From Thermodesulfobacteriota bacterium (GTDB taxonomy: Bacteria > Desulfobacterota > Thermodesulfobacteria > Thermodesulfobacteriales > Thermodesulfatatoraceae), in the NCBI GenBank assembly GCA_013154385.1, contig JAADCO010000117.1:1-12345 (forward strand): DNA of 12,345 nucleotides. The letters run 5' to 3'. The stretch's first letter is position 1, and every line of letters starts with the position of its first letter. Shown here in pieces: positions 1 through 3,678 of this stretch. A program made the translations under genes and the position numbers. The notes beneath the pieces are model-generated. The model saw only the letters and a list, made by a program, of their open reading frames with translations. It searched no databases and was not told the origin of the DNA.

Positions 1-420
1 GTAGGTGGTGATGGGGGAAATGGCCCGCACCACCACGGGTCCCTCGGCCTCAACCGGCATCTCCACTTCCACGGCCTCGAGCTCGCAGGTGTTTTCTCCC
101 AAACGAAAGCGCCCCCGGCGCACCAGATGCGTGGCCAGAGACTCAAGGAGCCTTTCGTCCACGGCCCCGATCTTGAGGCAGACCCGCCCGCGAAGGGCTA
201 TCTCCCTCGTCTCGCGCAGGAAGCGCCTTTCCCTGCACAGGAGGCGCGAGAAGGTAAAGAGCTTGAAGCGCCTCTTGCCGTAGTTGAAACCCCGGTCGTG
301 GTAGAAGCGGGCAAGCGCTTCATCTAACGAAGCGTAGATGAAGCCCTGCACCAGATGGTTGTAGTGGACGGGGAGGAGAAGTTCTCCGTTTTCGGGCCTG
401 AAGAAAAGGGCTATGCGCAT
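1..420 (-). CDS. cas6: CRISPR-associated endoribonuclease Cas6 (N-terminal 140 codons, cut by window edge)
   Basis: Cas6 cleaves precursor CRISPR RNA within each repeat to make guide RNAs for type I or III effector complexes. The reading frame starts at the ATG at 420 and stays open to base 1, so only the N-terminal ferredoxin-like half is visible. The start MRIALFFRPENGELLLPVHY and the later HYNHLVQGFIYASL resemble Pyrococcus furiosus Cas6 (VPYNHQYYLQGLIYNAI). Lining the two up by memory, Tyr29, His41 and Lys53 (in KLFTFS) fall on the catalytic Tyr31, His46 and Lys52 of that enzyme. The visible end, VVRAISPITTY, matches the family's conserved '(T/I)SP(V/I)' strand. The glycine-rich C-terminal loop lies outside the window. 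The ribosome site is weak (GAGAA just before ATG). The gene follows the HARP terminator by about 20 bases. The family call is strong; the subtype cannot be told from here. Confidence 0.88.
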   Translation of the reverse strand, partial: MRIALFFRPENGELLLPVHYNHLVQGFIYASLDEALARFYHDRGFNYGKRRFKLFTFSRLLCRERRFLRETREIALRGRVCLKIGAVDERLLESLATHLVRRGRFRLGENTCELEAVEVEMPVEAEGPVVVRAISPITTY

Positions 421-440
421 TTCTCGGACCAAAAGTGGCG

Positions 441-476
441 TCAAAAAGAAACGGGCGGACAAGATTGCCCGCCCGT
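441..476 (-). terminator. Rho-independent terminator after the metE-like/HARP operon
   Basis: ACGGGCGG (451-458) pairs with CCGCCCGT (469-476), an 8-bp GC-rich stem with a 10-base loop. Read on the minus strand, the stem is followed directly by TTCTTTTTGA (450-441). It lies 58 bases beyond the HARP stop and 21 bases before the cas6 start, so it should end the HARP transcript. Confidence 0.8.
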
Positions 477-483
477 CGGGGGC

Positions 484-513
484 ATAATATCAGGAAGCCC
501 CATAGGAAGGCAA
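484..513 (-). promoter_or_regulatory. Candidate sigma-70 promoter for cas6
   Basis: On the minus strand, TTGCCT (513-508) and TATTAT (489-484) are 18 bases apart, in the gap between the HARP stop and cas6. Transcription would start near 477, placing the terminator hairpin at the very 5' end of the cas6 message. The hexamers match the consensus fairly well, but nothing else supports the call. Confidence 0.35.
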
Positions 514-533
514 CAATTTATGGATACCTTCTC

Positions 534-1133
534 TCAGGGGTTGAAGACCAGGCCTTCGAGGGTCTCGCGGATCTCTTCGGGCGGCACCCAGCGGATGCCG
601 AGCTTGTCGGCCAGGGCGAGGATGCCCCGATCCGCGGAGAGTAGGAGCCCGTCGAGCTCCAGGGCGAGGAGGATGAGCTCGATGTCTTCTTTGGAATCCA
701 CGATCCCTTCCCGCAGGGCCTCGCGGTACTTGCGCCGCAGGGCGTTGATGATCTCGTCGGGGCTCTTCTGGGCCGAGGCCCGCACGGCCTCTTCGGCCAC
801 GCGCAACCCCTTGTTGATGCGCTGTCGCAGGTCGTCTATGAGCTCGTAGAGCAGGAAGGCCGGGATCTGGATCTCGTACTTCTTGGGGGACTTGACGCGA
901 AAGACCGCCCGCGCCCGCGGCGGGACCTTGACCTTCTTGAGCATCTTCTTGAGCTCCTCGTAGACCGAGGCCGGCATGTAAACCCTTACGTGCGGGGCCC
1001 TCGCGGCGAGCTCCAGGAAGTTGACGAAGGCCTCCTCCGGGCTCTGCCCAAACTCCCGATAGACGTCGGGGTTGGTGAAGACACTCGTGTCCGGGATGAG
1101 TCTTTCGCGTTCGGGTTCGAGATCAAAGGCCAT
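534..1133 (-). CDS. RNA-free ribonuclease P (HARP family, PIN domain)
   Basis: HARP (homolog of Aquifex RNase P, once called UPF0278 or 'RNA ligase partner') is a single-protein RNase P that removes 5' leaders from precursor tRNAs with a metal-dependent PIN-type nuclease. The 199-residue protein closely resembles Aquifex Aq_880: PDTSVFTNP near the start, YMPASVYEEL, INKGLRVAEE, KYREALREGIVDSKEDIELI and ADRGILALADKLGI. Asp15, Asp146, Asp150 and Asp168 each sit exactly 8 residues after Aq_880 Asp7, Asp138, Asp142 and Asp160, so the acidic metal site looks intact. The helical insert between the PIN halves, used for oligomerisation and tRNA binding in the family, is present (about 95-145). The ATG at 1133 has AAGGAAAG upstream and overlaps the end of the metE-like gene by 11 bases, suggesting translational coupling. 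A terminator follows. Whether an RNA-based RNase P also exists in this genome cannot be seen. Confidence 0.93.
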   Translation of the reverse strand: MAFDLEPERERLIPDTSVFTNPDVYREFGQSPEEAFVNFLELAARAPHVRVYMPASVYEELKKMLKKVKVPPRARAVFRVKSPKKYEIQIPAFLLYELIDDLRQRINKGLRVAEEAVRASAQKSPDEIINALRRKYREALREGIVDSKEDIELILLALELDGLLLSADRGILALADKLGIRWVPPEEIRETLEGLVFNP

Positions 1134-2190
1134 ATCTTTCCTTGAGCAACTGACTCACTTGCTTCGTGAGCACCAGGGCCCTCTGGGCCAAGTCTTCCCC
1201 AAGAGTGCCCATTCCGCAACTGGGGGTGATGAGGGAGGCCCGCGCCACGGTTTCCTCATCCACCCCGCTTTCGGCGGAAAGCCTGCCCAGGGCCTCCCCT
1301 ACCCTTTGGCTCAGCCCTTCGGCCTCTGCGGCCTCAAGGGCCTCGGGCTTGAGCGTGGGCACGATGCCGAAGGCCAGGAGGCCCCCGCGACGGAGATAAT
1401 CCCCGAGGGTGGAGGCGTAGAGCAGAAAGCGGTCGAGATAGTCGAAGGCGTCGAAGTTGATGACCGAAAGCCCGGCCTCGACCAAAAGGTCCCATTCGGT
1501 GTTGGCGCAGACGTGGGTGCCGGGGAGACCGCCTGCGGCGCGCACCTTTTCCGCCACCTCGGAAAGGGCGGCGGAGACCTCTTCGCGCGAGACCCCGACG
1601 AAGGTCGAGGAACCGAACCCCGCAAGCGCCGGCTCGTCGAGGAAGAGGATCACCGGCACGCCGATTTTCGCAAGCCTTTCCGCCTGCCAGGCCGCGCGCA
1701 TGGCCACGAGCTTGACCACCAGGTCGCGCAGGTTCGGGTCGTAGAACACGGCCCGGCCGTCCGGCGTCTTGAGCCCGGTGGCCAGGGTGAAGGGGCCGGT
1801 GATCTGGCCCTTGACCGCCCGCGGGGAGGCCTTACCGTCCTCAAGGGCTTCGAGGAGGGCGAAGAGCCCGGGGACTTCTTCCGGCTTTTGGGCGAAGAGG
1901 CTCTCGGAAAGGGATTTCCTCCCCTCCTCTACCGCCATGTATTCTTCGTAGAAGGCGAGCATCTCGCTCTCGAAGTCTGGGGTCGTGGGGTCGAGGGTGA
2001 GACTCTGCGGATCGAACCCCGGGAGCCCGCGCGAAAACTGGACGAGCATTCCCTCCTGCGGATAGGCGGGAAGCTGGGGCCAGCACGGCACCTCCGGGCA
2101 ATGCTCGAGGATGAGGGAGACGGCCTGACGATGATCCCGGCCGGGGAAGCTCCCGATGAGGGTGGCGGAAAAGTCTCCACGAAAACCCAT
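1123..2190 (-). CDS. Core-MetE-like methionine synthase (UROD/MetE-like superfamily)
   Basis: This 355-residue protein corresponds to the C-terminal catalytic barrel of cobalamin-independent methionine synthase, without MetE's N-terminal half. Such short proteins transfer a methyl group to homocysteine; several studied groups ('core-MetE', or folate-independent Mes families) take it from a corrinoid or another non-folate donor. Visible features are SATLIGSFPG at 8-17 (the usual start), KGQITGPFT at 127-135, LDEPAL at 184-189, HVC at 226-228 and PSCGMGTL at 323-330. His226, Cys228 and Cys325 fit the family's zinc ligands that activate homocysteine. The start ATG at 2190 has a strong AAGGAG at proper distance. 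The gene leads a two-gene operon with HARP. I cannot assign it to a particular Mes group. A methylcobamide:CoM-type methyltransferase is a less likely alternative, because the start and the HxC...C pattern are MetE-like. Confidence 0.75.
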   Translation of the reverse strand: MGFRGDFSATLIGSFPGRDHRQAVSLILEHCPEVPCWPQLPAYPQEGMLVQFSRGLPGFDPQSLTLDPTTPDFESEMLAFYEEYMAVEEGRKSLSESLFAQKPEEVPGLFALLEALEDGKASPRAVKGQITGPFTLATGLKTPDGRAVFYDPNLRDLVVKLVAMRAAWQAERLAKIGVPVILFLDEPALAGFGSSTFVGVSREEVSAALSEVAEKVRAAGGLPGTHVCANTEWDLLVEAGLSVINFDAFDYLDRFLLYASTLGDYLRRGGLLAFGIVPTLKPEALEAAEAEGLSQRVGEALGRLSAESGVDEETVARASLITPSCGMGTLGEDLAQRALVLTKQVSQLLKERYGL

Positions 2191-2237
2191 GGCGAACTCC
2201 TTTTCTTGGCTCTCTTAACAGAGGCCCGAAGAGGAGA

Positions 2238-2278
2238 CAAGGAATTTCCTTTCCGCGCCCGCGCGGGCCGATTCCTTG
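2238..2278. repeat. Inverted repeat in the divergent intergenic region
   Basis: CAAGGAAT (2238-2245) and ATTCCTTG (2271-2278) are perfect inverted copies. Between them lies a perfect 12-base palindrome, GCCCGCGCGGGC (2257-2268). The element sits between the divergent metE-like gene (start 2190) and J-domain gene (start 2315), where a shared operator or hairpin is plausible. No known regulator motif is recognised. Confidence 0.5.
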
Positions 2279-2305
2279 AAGAGAGGGGGGCTCGCCGGGT
2301 AAACT
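2276..2305 (+). promoter_or_regulatory. Candidate promoter of the J-domain gene
   Basis: TTGAAG (2276-2281) and TAAACT (2300-2305) are 18 bases apart. Initiation 6-8 bases downstream would fall within a few bases of the ATG at 2315, giving a leaderless or nearly leaderless message. That would fit the lack of a convincing ribosome site there (only GGGGGC). Weak evidence from sequence match alone. Confidence 0.3.
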
Positions 2306-2314
2306 GGGGGCGTT

Positions 2315-3244
2315 ATGACACGAAACCCTTTCGAAGTGTTGGGCATATCTCCGGAGATGGTGCGGGACCTCGACGACGAGGCCCTCTACGGCCTGGTCAA
2401 GGCCTGTTATCGCGCCTTGCAGCGGGCCTATCATCCCGACCTGCGGACCGGGGCCAAGGAACGGGCGGTTGAGCTCAACCTGGCCTTTGAGGCCCTTGAT
2501 CTCGAACGCAATCCGGAATCCTTCCGCGAGCATCGCCAGGCGTATCTGCGGCGCCTTTCCCGGCGCACCCAGAAGCGCACCATTGACGAACTCACCCAAA
2601 AGGTGGCGGTCCTCCTCCGCCAGCAGGAGCTCCTCACCGAGAACTATTGGCGGCATCTGCTCGAGGTCTTCCGCCTCTCCGAGGGGCCGACCCTCTTTCC
2701 GGACCCGCCGCGGCTCAAGAAGGTCACCCTCCTTGACGTGGGCCTGCGCTTCAACGTCTCCTTTCCGGGCTTCGGGCGCACGCTCGCCTTCAAGGAGATC
2801 CTCTTCGACGAAGAGGGCCGCCTCTACTATCGCTTCCCGCGCAAGAGGAAGTTTCAGCCGGTGAACTTCATCACCCTCGTGGGCTCCATCCCCAGGAGAC
2901 GGCTCGAGATCTGGCCCCTTCTCGAGAAGCGCCCCACGGCCGAGGCCGCCACCACGGGGCTTCCGGATCTCAAGGCCTTTGAGGTGCTCAACATGATCCA
3001 GACCGAGGTCTTCAAGCGGGCCTGCCTGCCCCTCTTGAAGACCGATCTCCTCGAAAACGCCTATCTCTTTTCCCTCCATCACCGCCAGTCCACGCCGGAA
3101 CCCCACGTCTTCGTGGAAGGCATGGTCCTGCGCATCGAAGAGGCCCAGCCCAAAGATTTTGACAAAGTTGTTAAAACTGGGCGTGATTTTTCACAGAAAT
3201 GTAAAAAATCTCTGCCCGGTCCCCTCTCCCTGGAGGGGTTCTGA
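2315..3244 (+). CDS. J-domain-containing protein of unknown function
   Basis: The first ~70 of 309 residues form a DnaJ-like J domain: NPFEVLGIS at 4-12, helix II with KACYRALQRAYHPD, the His-Pro-Asp motif at 40-42 that stimulates Hsp70 ATPase, then a helix ending NLAFEAL. The remaining ~240 residues contain no Gly/Phe linker, zinc fingers or DnaJ C-terminal domains, so this is not DnaJ itself. They include a charged helical stretch (about 85-120) and a part likely rich in beta strand (about 140-195, 'LLDVGLRFNVSFPGFGRTLAFKEILFDEEGRLYYRF'-like region). I do not recognise this part. No signal peptide or membrane segment is seen. The protein probably recruits DnaK to a specific client, which is inference from the J domain. 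The last ~30 codons are AT-rich and carry two operator-like palindromes (3157-3207), so this tail may be constrained more as DNA than as protein. Confidence 0.8.
   Translation: MTRNPFEVLGISPEMVRDLDDEALYGLVKACYRALQRAYHPDLRTGAKERAVELNLAFEALDLERNPESFREHRQAYLRRLSRRTQKRTIDELTQKVAVLLRQQELLTENYWRHLLEVFRLSEGPTLFPDPPRLKKVTLLDVGLRFNVSFPGFGRTLAFKEILFDEEGRLYYRFPRKRKFQPVNFITLVGSIPRRRLEIWPLLEKRPTAEAATTGLPDLKAFEVLNMIQTEVFKRACLPLLKTDLLENAYLFSLHHRQSTPEPHVFVEGMVLRIEEAQPKDFDKVVKTGRDFSQKCKKSLPGPLSLEGF
3157..3176. promoter_or_regulatory. Operator-like palindrome, copy 1 (upstream of glnB)
   Basis: TTTTGACAAAGTTGTTAAAA: the arms TTTT-G-ACA and TGT-T-AAAA mirror each other around a 4-base centre (AAGT), with one G/T mismatch. 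It contains a perfect -35 hexamer TTGACA (3159-3164). No good -10 hexamer lies 17 bases on (CGTGAT). It stands out as AT-rich inside GC-rich coding sequence, 163 bases before the glnB start. Probably a regulator site; the regulator is unknown. Confidence 0.5.
3188..3207. promoter_or_regulatory. Operator-like palindrome, copy 2 (upstream of glnB)
   Basis: TTTTCACAGAAATGTAAAAA has the same layout as copy 1: TTTT-x-ACA, 4-base centre, TGT-x-AAAA. Pairing extends outward to GA/TC, so 3185-3210 forms a 26-base inverted repeat with a single mismatched pair. Its centre is 31 bases from that of copy 1, about three helical turns, which would put two bound dimers on the same DNA face. GTGA-TTTT-TCAC (3183-3194) is a smaller overlapping palindrome. 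Confidence 0.5.
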
Positions 3245-3251
3245 GGCGCAG

Positions 3252-3291
3252 GAGGACGGTTTTTGGGGTCCTCGCCGGGCTTTTGGAGGAC
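3252..3291 (+). promoter_or_regulatory. Alternative-pairing leader segment before glnB
   Basis: GAGGAC occurs at 3252-3257 and again at 3286-3291, inside a 9-base direct repeat GGAGGACGG (3251-3259, 3285-3293). GTCCTC at 3268-3273 can pair with either copy, giving two mutually exclusive hairpins with loops of 10 and 12 bases. This lies in the 94-base gap between the J-domain gene and glnB. Neither hairpin has a proper T tract, so a terminator is doubtful. A switchable leader or a simple readthrough barrier are both possible. Confidence 0.3.
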
Positions 3292-3338
3292 GGCATCGTT
3301 CTTGAATTAAAGCCCCACAACAAACACGGGAGGTGTTC

Positions 3339-3677
3339 ATGAAAAAGATCGAGGCCATCATCAAACCCTTTAAGCTCGAAGAGGTGAAGGAAGCGCTGGC
3401 GGAGATCGGCATCAAAGGCATGACGGTGAGCGAGGTCAAAGGCTTTGGCCGCCAGAAGGGCCATCGGGAGATCTACCGCGGTGCCGAATACGTGGTGGAC
3501 TTTCTCCCGAAGATCAAGATCGAACTCGTGGTCGAGGCCGACCAGGTGGACCGGGTGGTCGAGACCATCATCAAGAGCGCCCGCACCGGCAAGATCGGAG
3601 ACGGAAAGATCTTCATCCTGCCGGTGGAAGAGGCCATCCGTATCCGTACCGGCGAACGGGGTCGGGAGGCCATCTAG
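3339..3677 (+). CDS. glnB: Nitrogen regulatory protein PII
   Basis: PII is a trimeric cytoplasmic sensor of 2-oxoglutarate, ATP/ADP and, through GlnD, glutamine. It controls partners such as glutamine synthetase adenylylation and ammonium uptake. From the ATG at 3339 the protein has the standard 112 residues and is close to E. coli GlnB: MKKIEAIIKPFKLEEVKEAL, EVKGFGRQKGH (32-42), the T-loop with uridylylation site Tyr51 in YRGAEYVVDFLP, the B-loop ARTGKIGDGKIF, and RIRTGERG at the C-loop. A GTG six bases upstream is in frame, but it overlaps the GGGAGG ribosome site (3328-3333) and would give a non-standard extension, so I prefer ATG. It starts the glnB-glnD-glnA operon. No amtB is adjacent, which together with Tyr51 and glnD next door favours GlnB over GlnK. 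Confidence 0.96.
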   Translation: MKKIEAIIKPFKLEEVKEALAEIGIKGMTVSEVKGFGRQKGHREIYRGAEYVVDFLPKIKIELVVEADQVDRVVETIIKSARTGKIGDGKIFILPVEEAIRIRTGERGREAI

Positions 3678-3678
3678 C

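Noticed and set aside
421..533. CRISPR repeat or leader next to cas6
   Set aside because: The only structure is a terminator hairpin and a promoter-like pair; no repeated units occur here or elsewhere in the window.
355..849. A 164-residue plus-strand open frame over the cas6 start and HARP end
   Set aside because: Arg/Ser-rich shadow translation that reads through the terminator hairpin; both minus-strand genes are far better supported.
1072..2472. A 466-residue plus-strand open frame across HARP, the metE-like gene and the J-domain start
   Set aside because: It runs antisense to two motif-bearing genes and through the divergent intergenic region; translation is low-complexity Gly/Arg/Glu.
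1841..3106. A 421-residue minus-strand open frame opposite the J-domain gene
   Set aside because: The plus-strand frame has a proper HPD J domain; the minus frame has no motif and also overlaps the metE-like gene out of frame.
3222..3239. Hairpin CCCCTC/GAGGGG at the end of the J-domain gene as a terminator
   Set aside because: It is inside the coding sequence before the stop, has only 6 bp, and no T tract follows.
3333..3338. GTG start two codons upstream for glnB
   Set aside because: It falls within the GGGAGG ribosome site, and ATG 3339 gives the canonical 112-residue PII.
3245..3338. Sigma-54 promoter for the gln operon
   Set aside because: I looked for GG-N10-GC in a TGGCAC...TTGC context before glnB and before glnA and found none convincing.
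3445..3678. N-terminal extension of glnD within glnB
   Set aside because: Out of frame with glnB, Arg/Ser/Trp-rich, and unlike any GlnD. The ATG at 3679 has a ribosome site and restores a normal length.
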